Below are positions 10,101-17,466 of a stretch of DNA of 56,569 nt, piece after piece. Location: positions 1 to 56,569 of the forward strand of contig CANSQL010000011.1 of the NCBI GenBank assembly GCA_947649125.1. Reading direction: 5' to 3'. Origin of the DNA: an uncultured Erysipelotrichaceae bacterium. GTDB lineage: Bacteria; Bacillota_I; Bacilli_A; Erysipelotrichales; Erysipelotrichaceae. The position numbers were made by a program, and so were the translations under genes. Position 1 is the first letter of the stretch. Each line of letters starts with the position of its first letter. Under the pieces are notes generated by a model, which was not told the origin of the DNA, did no database searches, and saw only the letters and a list, made by a program, of their open reading frames with translations.

Positions 10101-12008
10101 TGCCACTGTCTTAGAGGTAATCGCCGTATTCGATGTACTGTTCTCATAAAATTTCAAAGCCTCAGCTGCTGCTACACCGACATTAATCGTTACCGGTATT
10201 TCCTTTGTGCTGTACTTGTCAGATACCGTTACCGTGATTGAATAGCTGCCCACGGCTAAATTTGCCTTTACCTTTATCACACCGCTTTGTGAATTAACTT
10301 CAAAGAAGGAGCCGTCACCGCCTGCCTTCAACCCATAAGTATAGGTTATGGTCCCGCTTGTTAAATTATCCGGAGTTCCCGGTGCTCCCTTTATCGTTCC
10401 GATCGTTCCCCCGGTCTTTATATTATTATCTCCGGTCGTAAAGGTAGGAATATTCGCATCACTTGAATTAGCGTGTGGTATTACGCTTCCCTCTACCTGT
10501 GCATAGAATACAATTTCCTTTTCCGTAGAAGCTTCTGCATACTTATCCAATTCGTTTTGCGGATCATCATCCACAGTTGCGCGAATTTTCACCTTTCCGT
10601 AAGCACCGTTTCCTTTATAGGTAATTTTACCTGTTTCTGCATCAATATCAATCAATCCGATATCTCCGCCGATCTTAGAATACGTGATTTTCATATCACT
10701 GTAAGAAGGAGAAACGCTTGCGCTCTCCTCCCACGTATTAGCTGCCTCACTAATTGATTTTTTAGTTGTATTCGGTTGATCAAACGTAATTGTCGGTGTT
10801 ATTTGATCATTTACCTTTAATGTCATTTCAATCGGTTCTGACACATAATCCAAATTACTGATTCCCGGAGTTTTTTCAGTTCGAAGCTGTAATGTATAAG
10901 TCCCGACCCCTAAATTATTGATATCTAATTCAATGATTCCGTCATTACCGGCTGATAAATCCTTGGCTAATGTAAAATAATCCATTCCTTCGTTTTTAAT
11001 CACCATTACAGAAATATAGCGGCTGTCTGAGGATATAGATCCTGTATCATATTTTATCTTGACTGTTTTTGCGCCCTTGAAGGTTTCAATACTACGCTCT
11101 TGTGTCTGATCCAGTAAAAAATTCAACGTTTTATCAAGCATGTTCAATCGATAGATATTTTCCGGATATTCAGGCTTCGTGATTTTATTCATACTTATGC
11201 TGACAGGCAACTTGTTATGCTTTATCGGGAAAATATACGCAATATCTTTACCGTCGATTGATGTTTCCGGTCGAACGGCAAGGTCTATTCTTGTAGGAAC
11301 AGTTTCGGGATTGGTATAAAAGGCGCTTCCTTCAGAGCCCTCGCCCGTTCCGCTGATTCGTGAAAGACCGGCAAAGCATCTGACACCGGTGTAAAAGCGC
11401 ATGGATCCTCCGCTATAGCCCGTATTGGCGCTGTTTTGTGTATACGGAGTTCCGTTCAATCCCAAATCCGGTCCGTAAAACGCTGTATTAATCATACCCA
11501 GCTCTTGTGAGGACGGAACATAAACAAAATCGCCGCTTTCTGAACCGACAATGGAATGAGGATCACTGGTAACATCCTGTGGTTTGATAAGTGCCTTCTC
11601 CTCACCGGTAAATGCATTCAGAAAGCCGGGAACAGTGATATTTTGGGGTGAAGTGAAATCTGAATCCGTATTGATCCATTGGCGAATTAAGCTTGTGGAA
11701 TAATCAGCTACACCGTCATTAGAAAATTGTCCCATATAAAGCGCATATCGACTGAACAACAGCATACTTCCGTCACTGTTGTCACCTATATATCTCCATT
11801 GAATAGGGGTTGCCTTAGATCCATATAAATCGGTTGTAACAACATTGTCCTGAATAAATTTTCCGAATAAAATTGCCGTTCCGACTCTAGGCTTTAACGG
11901 CGAAACCTCTCCTTCGTCTGCAGCCTGCATATGTGTGTTGTAATACACATATCCTGTTGTAAACGCACCTGATAACAGTACCAGTGCCACCAATATCTTT
12001 TTCCACAT
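7104..12008 (-). CDS. Giant secreted surface protein with DUF6273-like N-domain and D-x-D-G-D-G repeats (paralogue B)
   Basis: 1634 residues. A signal peptide (MWKKILVALVLLSGAFTTGY) leads into a DUF6273-like domain at about 40-290 (pattern ILFGKF, PIQWRYI, LLFSRYAL, LIRQWIN). Cadherin/Ig-like beta modules with repeated ITYTYGLKAGGDGSF-type strands follow, then an MBG-like segment near 1080-1170. The calcium-binding 12-residue repeats lie at about 1309-1585. The C-terminus is GGANTGD (1600-1606), a hydrophobic helix and the tail KYKKD. The last 330 residues closely match paralogues A and C, while the N-terminal parts have diverged. Cell-surface anchoring is inferred from this layout. The start is supported by AAGGAAGGG upstream, and the leader is shared with paralogue A. 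Confidence 0.8.
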   Translation of the reverse strand: MWKKILVALVLLSGAFTTGYVYYNTHMQAADEGEVSPLKPRVGTAILFGKFIQDNVVTTDLYGSKATPIQWRYIGDNSDGSMLLFSRYALYMGQFSNDGVADYSTSLIRQWINTDSDFTSPQNITVPGFLNAFTGEEKALIKPQDVTSDPHSIVGSESGDFVYVPSSQELGMINTAFYGPDLGLNGTPYTQNSANTGYSGGSMRFYTGVRCFAGLSRISGTGEGSEGSAFYTNPETVPTRIDLAVRPETSIDGKDIAYIFPIKHNKLPVSISMNKITKPEYPENIYRLNMLDKTLNFLLDQTQERSIETFKGAKTVKIKYDTGSISSDSRYISVMVIKNEGMDYFTLAKDLSAGNDGIIELDINNLGVGTYTLQLRTEKTPGISNLDYVSEPIEMTLKVNDQITPTITFDQPNTTKKSISEAANTWEESASVSPSYSDMKITYSKIGGDIGLIDIDAETGKITYKGNGAYGKVKIRATVDDDPQNELDKYAEASTEKEIVFYAQVEGSVIPHANSSDANIPTFTTGDNNIKTGGTIGTIKGAPGTPDNLTSGTITYTYGLKAGGDGSFFEVNSQSGVIKVKANLAVGSYSITVTVSDKYSTKEIPVTINVGVAAAEALKFYENSTSNTAITSKTVAFTDKNITVYATVKGSTNHNPVTYKIKDGSSNVITVNQNSGAITIHGAGTVTIVAEKKGASGQADASAELTFTVTAGEQEFIYTDNAGNELPKQTDKYKPYEEVYGKHKAFQLYTAGNPTGSTVTYRLKAGSPTDVISVDSNGLVHVLNASLNTQMGKVIVEATSHDPSGNYADKTIELPITIKKADQTISFADVTYATSGKGKVTPVINEQDLSSNEGGVQVNDTDYYITIDTSINTSVAWTNNGVDIEYDYDGESGIDIPLNVEKAGNRNYNKATAEGSMRILGPDESTLAVNRPGKIVYGDHFEIKSLQDDSSSTNVKYTFEVDNTTYISAPTVSGNKAEFDALKFSGTTNISIKITRTADGETPLSKTIMVQVLPKPIEIVIDDKEKLKGEVNPTLTYQDFKSHLVTWNGVQDTIQVNDIKLSTTAKTNSNAGSYPIKGDTNTLNKTYPNYIFTFKDGTLTIKEENIEDDWYHLELDDGNNTAYSGEWTNKDVNIISDHNEYTNMSLDQSTWKPNQVTVTREGETNQSFWMKKDSGAITKEKQEIIKIDKTAPSVKNIKAKDTNNKLQDIINKLSGGIFFKPGTSFEITTSDAKDDLKVSGTKELSYKVYKSENQSRAADELIKEGSLTVTNEKASITISETSGSYRVCVTPTDNAGNTNTESCHEVTLKKIDVDVDGDGIPDFNDPDGDGCPDLNIKWKDSEKNQWIVINGDRDKDSIPDFNIDSDGDGKPDLNIDTDNDGKPDLNLVILKKSDWKPTKCVQIDIDNGILEEYCTGTSVKAKINVDTDGDGIPNINIDNKGDFKPHINISKDGKTPNVNIVEIHEWKPKKDYKSGKFSFDSVGKDDIKPEINIDTDGDGLPDVNVDLDGDGEPDINIDIDGDGIPDIDIDSDGDGIPDVNVDTDGDGKPDENIIEITEWKPNKNVDGDVPYNTMDFKISDKEEPKEPSVKGQYNPVTSMGGANTGDHTNTMVYMGIGFLSISLLFFLTYKYKKD
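7321..8090 (-). repeat. 36-bp-period repeats coding for calcium-binding units (gene B)
   Basis: Same 12-codon repeat as in gene A, in two blocks (about 7330-7550 and 7850-8080) separated by the EYCTGT and HEWKPKKDYK segments. Encoded units agree closely with genes A and C, but many third positions differ. Confidence 0.8.
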
Positions 12009-12036
12009 AGCGTTTTCCCTTCCTTCTTTTGTCTAT

Positions 12037-12240
12037 AAAGGTAGACTTTAAGAAATAGGGTGAAAAACGGTAAAACTGTATGCTTCAGAAAGAAAAAACA
12101 TACATTTCTATGCAAGAAATGCATGTCTATAATTGTCTACTTCAAGAAATATAAATAGCATAAATTGTATGTTTCTCTTATTTTATGCATAATATAGTAA
12201 AACTCATATTATAGAGTACACTTGATTCACTTTTGTTCGC
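12037..12240 (-). promoter_or_regulatory. Conserved leader, copy B, upstream of the giant surface protein gene
   Basis: Positions 12037-12110 equal 6800-6873 exactly. A TATAAT (12213-12208 on the minus strand) could be a -10, which would give a 5' leader of about 190 bases containing the hairpin. No convincing -35 accompanies it. GTCTAT/GTAGAC around 12031-12046 forms a short dyad next to the ribosome binding site. Confidence 0.6.
12098..12126 (-). promoter_or_regulatory. 12-bp hairpin/dyad in leader B
   Basis: ACATACATTTCT (12098-12109) faces AGAAATGCATGT (12115-12126) across a 5-base loop. As minus-strand RNA 12 pairs form with one G-U. See the matching hairpin at 6861-6889. Confidence 0.6.
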
Positions 12241-12324
12241 ACCGCTGTTTTATTTTTGTTTCATTTTCATAAAAAAGCGACTTCATTGCTTTTAAAACCA
12301 TGCTTGCCCTTTACCAAGAAGCAG

Positions 12325-12360
12325 AAACAGAAAATGTGCTTTTCATAAGCACATCTGTTA
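12325..12360 (-). terminator. Rho-independent terminator of the P1 peptidase gene
   Basis: Stem ATGTGCTT (12334-12341) with AAGCACAT (12347-12354), flanked by AACAGA/TCTGTT that lengthen the stem, then TTTCTG-type T-rich sequence on the minus strand. It abuts the stop codon at 12358. Confidence 0.65.
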
Positions 12361-13308
12361 ATTCTGAATATCCTTCCATGCCTTTAAGCCGTAAGCACCT
12401 GTCGCATGCTTGACTGCCTGATTGATCGCCTTTGCCATACAATCCGTAGCCAACACCCCGACTATATCCGGCTGAACCTCGATTTTACCGCTTGCCGTCA
12501 CAAAAATCGTATCTCCGTCACTCATCGTATGAACCGGTCGAATCGCTCTGGCATATCCGTTATGCGTAATGCCCGCTATCTTAGTACACTGCGCCTTATC
12601 CAGCTTTGCATTTGTGACAATACAGCCGATCGTCGTATTTCCTTGCGGAAGCTGTTTCTCCAAATGCTTCAACAAAACAGCCTCGGTCGATAAGATTCGC
12701 TCGTCCATATATATTCCCGCAAGCTGTTCCCCATTTGCCTCATCGATGACATTGCCGCAGGCATTGACCGCAACGATTGCCGCTACCTGTAAATCATTCA
12801 CCTGTACGCCGTAAACACCGATGCCGCTTTTCATCGCATGCTGCATTCCCATCAGCTTACCGACACTGGCACCTGTTCCCGCACCGACATTTCCCTGTTC
12901 GATCTTTGACTTTACATTTAAGCATGCCTGATAGCCCATCTGTTCATCGGGACGGCATTTACAATCACCGACACCTAAATCAAACAGGCTTGCACCGCAC
13001 ACGATCGGTACCTTCACAAAGCCCATATCATGACCGACATTACGCTCCTCTAAATAGCGCATGACTCCGTGCGCCGCAGCCAAGCCGAACGCACTGCCGC
13101 CGCTGAGACAAACCGCATGGATTTTTTGTACCATATTGATCGGATGCAAAAGCTCGGTCTCTCTTGTAGCGGGACCTCCGCCTCTCACATCCACACCTGC
13201 ACTGCAGCCCTCCTCGCAAAGAATCACCGTACAGCCGCTGCCGCCCTGTGTATCCTGTGCCTGTCCCACCTGAAATCCTTCAATATCACTGATCGTTATC
13301 TGCTTCAT
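12358..13308 (-). CDS. P1 family peptidase (DmpA/NylC type, MEROPS S58)
   Basis: 316 residues with the hallmarks of the DmpA/NylC family: GCTVIL and the Gly-rich GVDVRGGGPATRET near 35-50, CLSGGSAFGL at 67-76 and GNTTIGCIVTNAKL at 223-236. Members are N-terminal nucleophile amidohydrolases that cleave themselves before a Ser/Thr. Here Asn224-Thr225 is the likely processing site, as in NylC (Asn-Thr). Known members act as aminopeptidases or amidases; the substrate here is unknown. There is no signal peptide, so it is cytoplasmic. It lies 11 bases after the 362-residue gene upstream, with AAGGGAA as its ribosome binding site, so the two are probably co-transcribed. Confidence 0.9.
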   Translation of the reverse strand: MKQITISDIEGFQVGQAQDTQGGSGCTVILCEEGCSAGVDVRGGGPATRETELLHPINMVQKIHAVCLSGGSAFGLAAAHGVMRYLEERNVGHDMGFVKVPIVCGASLFDLGVGDCKCRPDEQMGYQACLNVKSKIEQGNVGAGTGASVGKLMGMQHAMKSGIGVYGVQVNDLQVAAIVAVNACGNVIDEANGEQLAGIYMDERILSTEAVLLKHLEKQLPQGNTTIGCIVTNAKLDKAQCTKIAGITHNGYARAIRPVHTMSDGDTIFVTASGKIEVQPDIVGVLATDCMAKAINQAVKHATGAYGLKAWKDIQN

Positions 13309-13319
13309 ACTATTCCCTT

Positions 13320-14408
13320 CTAGCTTTGCCCGCTGATGACATTATTCACCACATATAAGGGCTGTTCGCCCGATATCATATATTGAAAACCATAGGTCTT
13401 CGTATTCACATCATCTAAAAAATCCGGAATGATCTTTAAAAACCGCTCCCAATCATATACTACATAATCCAAATAGGAATAAAAGATACCGCCGGCCACT
13501 CCGATATTTTCCGCAATCTTTTCACGCTCACACAGGCTGCTGATTTTTTCCTCTAAGCTTTCTCTCAGCTCCGCCTGTTTGTTTCGCTCAATTTTCAAAT
13601 GCTCATAAAAGATAAAGCCGACAATGATTCCGTTTGCCTCTGCCCAACGAATATGCGTATCATCATAATGCACCATTTCATTGATCAGCTGCAGCTGACT
13701 GGAAACACCGCGATACATATCATCACGAAGCCTCAGCTCATGCTTCCGCGGCAATATCGTATACGGAGAATACACCTGAAGCGGATTGTTCACATTGATC
13801 CAATGCTCGCTTTGTATCAAATCCTCAATAAAGGCAGGCAGATGATTTAAGGTAAAGCTTCCTTCCTTTTTTCGTTTCACGATTCGAACATTTTCCAATA
13901 AATACATCGTATCGATTTCACCGATACAGGCTATCAATAACTGATAGGCAATCTGAAGCTGCCTCTCTTTATGTACTTGATATAAATGACTGATCGTAAT
14001 ATCCAAGGATAAATGCTGATTACGAATATGCGGAAACACATAGACATCACGAAAGCCGATCATATAATCTCCTGCATCTACCATAAAATCCCGATTTCTG
14101 CTTTTTTGTTTTGCGTAATAAAAATCCCAATGCTTATTCAACTGCTTCGGCGCATATTCGATCACATAGCGCAAATACAAGATAAACAACGGATCACGCT
14201 TCGGAGAAAGGGTCAGGGAATAACGCTCATTGCTGTTTCTTGCGATCGTAAATGCACATTCACTTAAACATATATCAAGCGTTTGTTTCATTTTGTGCTG
14301 AAGCTCTGCTTTACTGTGCGGTAATTCATCACATAGTTCCCGCAGCTTTTGTTCTTCCTGTTCAAAAGCATCCCAAAATCGCATTACCTGATCCTTAAAT
14401 GATTTCAT
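13320..14408 (-). CDS. Uncharacterised 362-residue cytoplasmic protein
   Basis: No signal peptide or membrane segment is visible. The N-terminal part (MKSFKDQVMRFWDAFEQEEQ) and the motif EYAPKQLNKHWDFYYAKQ near 100-120 recall a loosely defined bacterial family with an FW-x-x-F opening and an AP-x-L-x-x-W pattern, but I cannot name it. The C-terminal half is rich in helix-forming charged residues and ends in VVNNVISGQS. The start is firm: AAGGAGG at 14417-14423 lies 8 bases from the ATG. It leads a probable two-gene operon with the P1 peptidase. Confidence 0.75.
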   Translation of the reverse strand: MKSFKDQVMRFWDAFEQEEQKLRELCDELPHSKAELQHKMKQTLDICLSECAFTIARNSNERYSLTLSPKRDPLFILYLRYVIEYAPKQLNKHWDFYYAKQKSRNRDFMVDAGDYMIGFRDVYVFPHIRNQHLSLDITISHLYQVHKERQLQIAYQLLIACIGEIDTMYLLENVRIVKRKKEGSFTLNHLPAFIEDLIQSEHWINVNNPLQVYSPYTILPRKHELRLRDDMYRGVSSQLQLINEMVHYDDTHIRWAEANGIIVGFIFYEHLKIERNKQAELRESLEEKISSLCEREKIAENIGVAGGIFYSYLDYVVYDWERFLKIIPDFLDDVNTKTYGFQYMISGEQPLYVVNNVISGQS

Positions 14409-14430
14409 ACAGCCTTCCTCCTTACATATT

Positions 14431-14436
14431 ATTATA
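14431..14436 (-). promoter_or_regulatory. -10 box of the 13320-14408/peptidase operon
   Basis: TATAAT on the minus strand, 22 bases upstream of the ATG at 14408, with AAGGAGG between. The -35 is poor. A perfect 7-bp dyad (TTATTTC, 4-base gap, GAAATAA; 14478-14495) lies just upstream of the -35 region and could be an operator. Confidence 0.45.
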
Positions 14437-14613
14437 TACGATTTTCATGCTTTTTTATCAGCAGTTTGTAAAAAAGTTTATTTCGTATGAAATAAGCTTG
14501 TACCTCACATATCTTAAGACTAAGTAAACATTATTCATAAATACCCTATTGAAGTCAGTAAATAAACATAATCAGAATAATCTGACTGTCAGAATACGGA
14601 TGAGATTACTGTA

Positions 14614-14643
14614 AATAAAAAAATGCACATACTTACATGTGCA
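14614..14643 (-). terminator. Rho-independent terminator after the XRE gene
   Basis: Stem TGCACAT (14624-14630) with ATGTGCA (14637-14643), 6-base loop, followed on the minus strand by TTTTTTTATT. It closes the rapZ-to-XRE gene string. Confidence 0.85.
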
Positions 14644-14653
14644 TCGATCCTAT

Positions 14654-14965
14654 CTATTTCCAATCCATATCCTTGAACAATTCTGCAATCTCTACTTCGA
14701 GAGCCCCCGCTAATCTTTCAATGACCTTCAGAGTTACATTTCGCTTACCCCGTTCGATATCGCTGATATAATTGCGATGAACCTGTGTACGGGTTGCCAA
14801 AACCTCTTGCGGCAATCTTCGCTTGATACGCAGCTCATGAATGCGTTTACCGAAGCGAAACTCAATTGATACCGGATTTATTCGTTCATATTTACGATTG
14901 CTGCAGCTGTCAACCTCCTTATGCGCGGCGCTCAATGAGATGCAATACTCATCATTGCGTGCCAT
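14654..14965 (-). CDS. Small XRE-family helix-turn-helix regulator
   Basis: 103 residues from the chosen ATG at 14965. An upstream in-frame ATG at 14989 would add eight residues, but GAAAGGA at 14980-14974 sits 8 bases before the ATG at 14965 and would lie inside the longer frame. The HTH spans roughly the last 65 residues (FGKRIHELRIKRRLPQEVLA, then NYISDIERGKRNVTL), a Cro/C1-type fold with the usual GK-x-IRxLR opening and the IERG turn. The N-terminal 40 residues, with SCSNRKYERIN, match nothing I recognise. It is the last gene of the rapZ-yvcK-whiA string; target unknown. Confidence 0.8.
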   Translation of the reverse strand: MARNDEYCISLSAAHKEVDSCSNRKYERINPVSIEFRFGKRIHELRIKRRLPQEVLATRTQVHRNYISDIERGKRNVTLKVIERLAGALEVEIAELFKDMDWK

Positions 14966-15000
14966 AGAAATCGTCCTTTCCACAGCCATAATAACATATA

Positions 15001-15537
15001 TTAAAATTTTGTAAAGGGTAAATGCAGCTTTTTCTTATAAATTTGATAAATGAGATAGGCACTCATTGTACCCCATGATAAAAGGATAAACAGAAAAAAC
15101 ATACGGCCCTGTGTCTGCAGGTCCTTGCTTAATGCTTCACTGTCACTGATTGCCATTACGCTTTCACTTTCCTCAATCGCAAGCAATTCCTTTTCATAGA
15201 GATATTCGGGATTATGAATCAGCGTATACGCATTATTTTCCTGAATCAAGCGCTTTTGAAGCAGTTCATCATCGACAAAGATATAGACAGCCAAAGGCTC
15301 CGACACCTGTGTACTCGGATCGATTTCCATTTCAATTTTTTCTGCGTCCGCTAATAAGGAACATGCCTTCGTCCACCCTGCATCATCTGTCTTTAGATTA
15401 AACAATGTGATTTCAAAGGGCTCGTCCTTTTCCTGTACCACGATATGCTCCTTTTCACAGCTTTTCAGCTTAATTTCATAACGCTGTTGATGTAAATAAG
15501 GAAAAAGGGCAAACAAAACGGTTATTAAAAGCTTCAT
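15001..15537 (-). CDS. Membrane-anchored protein with a degenerate staphylococcal-nuclease-like fold
   Basis: 178 residues from ATG 15537. GGTGAT (pairing with the 3' extension of the anti-Shine-Dalgarno) lies 4 bases before it; the in-frame ATG at 15549 has no ribosome binding site. An N-terminal hydrophobic segment (LLITVLFALFPYL) suggests export. The middle (ITLFNLKTDDAGWTKACSLL, then PLAVYIFVDDELLQKRLI and NNAYTLIHNPEYLYEKELLA) follows the strand order of SNase-like folds. The arginines and acidic residues expected around the nuclease active site are not apparent, so catalysis is doubtful. A C-terminal membrane helix ends at YQIYKKK. It sits between whiA and the XRE gene, where Bacillus has crh. 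Confidence 0.6.
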   Translation of the reverse strand: MKLLITVLFALFPYLHQQRYEIKLKSCEKEHIVVQEKDEPFEITLFNLKTDDAGWTKACSLLADAEKIEMEIDPSTQVSEPLAVYIFVDDELLQKRLIQENNAYTLIHNPEYLYEKELLAIEESESVMAISDSEALSKDLQTQGRMFFLFILLSWGTMSAYLIYQIYKKKLHLPFTKF

Positions 15538-15575
15538 ACTTATCACCATTTACAGTTTGCACCATAATCATCTGT

Positions 15576-16514
15576 TTATTCATTGCGATATTGACTTGCC
15601 AATTCCTTCAGTTTCGCCAATCGATGCTTCATACCCGATTTAGAGATCGTTTCACCGGTCTGTTCATAATAGGCATCACAAAGCTCATTTAAGCTTGCCT
15701 CGGGATTTTGTCGGCGCAGTATTGCCGCTTCCTGCAACTTTTGCGGTAAGGTATCCAAGCCGCGATAGGTTTCGATCCACGCAATATCCTCTAACTGCTT
15801 TTTACCGGCACTGATCGTTTTCATTTCATTTGCCAGCTCACAGTTATCAAGTCGTGTTAAAGAATTCATAAAATCACGCTGAATGCGGCTGTCCTCAAAC
15901 GCAAACAGTGCATCACTGGCACCGATACAGCGCAGAAAGTCTGATATCTTATCGCTTGCCTTTAGGTAGATGACCTCTTGATTGCGGCGATGAATGTACT
16001 TTGCCGGAAGCGCAAAGCGCTTCATCAGCACTGCTAAAAAATCAGCCTGTGATTTGGAATTTGCGACAATTTCCAAATGATAATTCGCCGTCTGCGGACT
16101 GTTGACGCTTCCCGATGCCAAAAAGGCTCCGGCCAAATACGCTCTGGCGCAGCATTCCTCATGTATCATATCATCCTTCGGATGCGATCGCAGACCTTCC
16201 TCGTCCATGATCTGCAGATCCTTTAAAATATCACTCGCAAACGCATTCACACGTAAGATATAAATGTTGTTTTTTTTCAGCTTCATTTTGCGCATGACCG
16301 AAAGCTGAGCACTTACCTGATAGCGTTCCTTCAACAGCTTTAAAATACGCTTTGCGGTATTCACATTTTCACTTTTGATTTCAAGTGCCATGCCTTGACT
16401 TGTCAAGGATAAACTGGCACACATTTGTATCAATGCCGAAAGCTGTGCTCTTGCACAGCATTCATGAAGCTCATTTATTGAAATTTCAGCCTTTACCTCT
16501 GTTGTAAAGCTCAT
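15576..16514 (-). CDS. whiA: Sporulation/cell-division regulator WhiA
   Basis: 312 residues. WhiA proteins join an N-terminal LAGLIDADG homing-endonuclease-like fold with a C-terminal helix-turn-helix. Here the N-part shows SFTTEVKAEI, EECCARAYLAGAFLASGSVN and YHLEIVAN; the C-part shows LPQKLQEAAILRRQNPEASL and ISKSGMKHRLAKL. In Bacillus it affects division and chromosome segregation; in Streptomyces, sporulation. An in-frame TTG at 16523 overlaps the yvcK stop, but AAGGA directly abuts that TTG and is 9 bases before the ATG at 16514, so ATG is chosen. It follows yvcK by 5 bases. Confidence 0.95.
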   Translation of the reverse strand: MSFTTEVKAEISINELHECCARAQLSALIQMCASLSLTSQGMALEIKSENVNTAKRILKLLKERYQVSAQLSVMRKMKLKKNNIYILRVNAFASDILKDLQIMDEEGLRSHPKDDMIHEECCARAYLAGAFLASGSVNSPQTANYHLEIVANSKSQADFLAVLMKRFALPAKYIHRRNQEVIYLKASDKISDFLRCIGASDALFAFEDSRIQRDFMNSLTRLDNCELANEMKTISAGKKQLEDIAWIETYRGLDTLPQKLQEAAILRRQNPEASLNELCDAYYEQTGETISKSGMKHRLAKLKELASQYRNE

Positions 16515-16519
16515 TTGTA

Positions 16520-17464
16520 TCAATCCTTACTGTTGATCAATTCTTCCATAACATCACGAACCTTATTCGCATCATGGCGAATCAAATCATTCTCAAATTT
16601 TAAAATATCACGCTTGATAATACGATAGGGATGCTCCTGCTCATTGATAAAGACCTCCCATGCGCCCATATCATGATATTTATCCATAACACTGTCACTG
16701 ATCGCATTGTTATGAAAAACGACAGTATCTACTGCATAAGGACCCGTATGATCAACGATTGCCTGTACATGGTCCTCTAAGGAATAGTGATCGGTTTCAC
16801 CCGGCTGTGTCATCGCATTACAGAAATAGATTTTCTTTGCGCTTGATTTAGACAGCTCCTCGCGAATACCGTTAATGATCAAATTCGGCATAATGCTTGT
16901 GTATAGAGAGCCGATTCCGTAAATTATGATATCCGCCTCATGAATGGCAGCCAACGCCTGTGCACTTGCCTGTACCTCGCTTTGATAAAAGACCCGACTG
17001 ATTCGGTTATTAAAGCTTGGGATGTTGCTTTCTCCGCGCACGATCGTGCCGTCCTCCATGACCGCAAACAGCGTAATGACCTCAGTGCTGCTCGGTATAA
17101 TATCACCCTTTACGTTCATGACCTTACAGAAGGCCGCAATCGCATCGATAAAGCTGCCGCAGTTCTGCGTCAATGCCGTTAGTAACAGATTGCCTAAATT
17201 ATGGCCGCCGATATCACTGCCCTCGCCCTCAAAGCGATGATTCATCAAGGTAGAAAACAGACTTTCGCTTTCTGCCATCGCACACATGACATTTCTGATA
17301 TCGCCCATTGCCGGAATATGATACTGCGCTCGAAGTCGACCGGTGCTCCCGCCGTCGTCAGCCACCGTAACGATTGCCGAAAGCTTGATATTGCCGAGCT
17401 GCTTCAAGCCTCTTACTATAACCGAAAGACCGTGACCGCCGCCGATTACCACCACATTTTTCAT
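16520..17464 (-). CDS. yvcK: Gluconeogenesis factor YvcK (CofD-like, UPF0052)
   Basis: 314 residues. The Rossmann opening KNVVVIGGGHGLSVIVRGLK, TVADDGGSTGRLR, MGDIRNVM and GGHNLGNLL are diagnostic. YvcK binds UDP-sugars such as UDP-GlcNAc in Bacillus and supports growth on gluconeogenic carbon and cell-wall synthesis. It lies between rapZ (2-base gap) and whiA, the order found across Firmicutes, and is surely co-transcribed. The protein is cytoplasmic. Confidence 0.96.
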   Translation of the reverse strand: MKNVVVIGGGHGLSVIVRGLKQLGNIKLSAIVTVADDGGSTGRLRAQYHIPAMGDIRNVMCAMAESESLFSTLMNHRFEGEGSDIGGHNLGNLLLTALTQNCGSFIDAIAAFCKVMNVKGDIIPSSTEVITLFAVMEDGTIVRGESNIPSFNNRISRVFYQSEVQASAQALAAIHEADIIIYGIGSLYTSIMPNLIINGIREELSKSSAKKIYFCNAMTQPGETDHYSLEDHVQAIVDHTGPYAVDTVVFHNNAISDSVMDKYHDMGAWEVFINEQEHPYRIIKRDILKFENDLIRHDANKVRDVMEELINSKD

Positions 17465-17466
17465 AA

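Noticed and set aside
13069-13323. Long plus-strand frames opposite the P1 peptidase and other real genes
   Set aside because: They have no ribosome binding sites, no recognisable motifs, and lie wholly within well-identified genes on the other strand.
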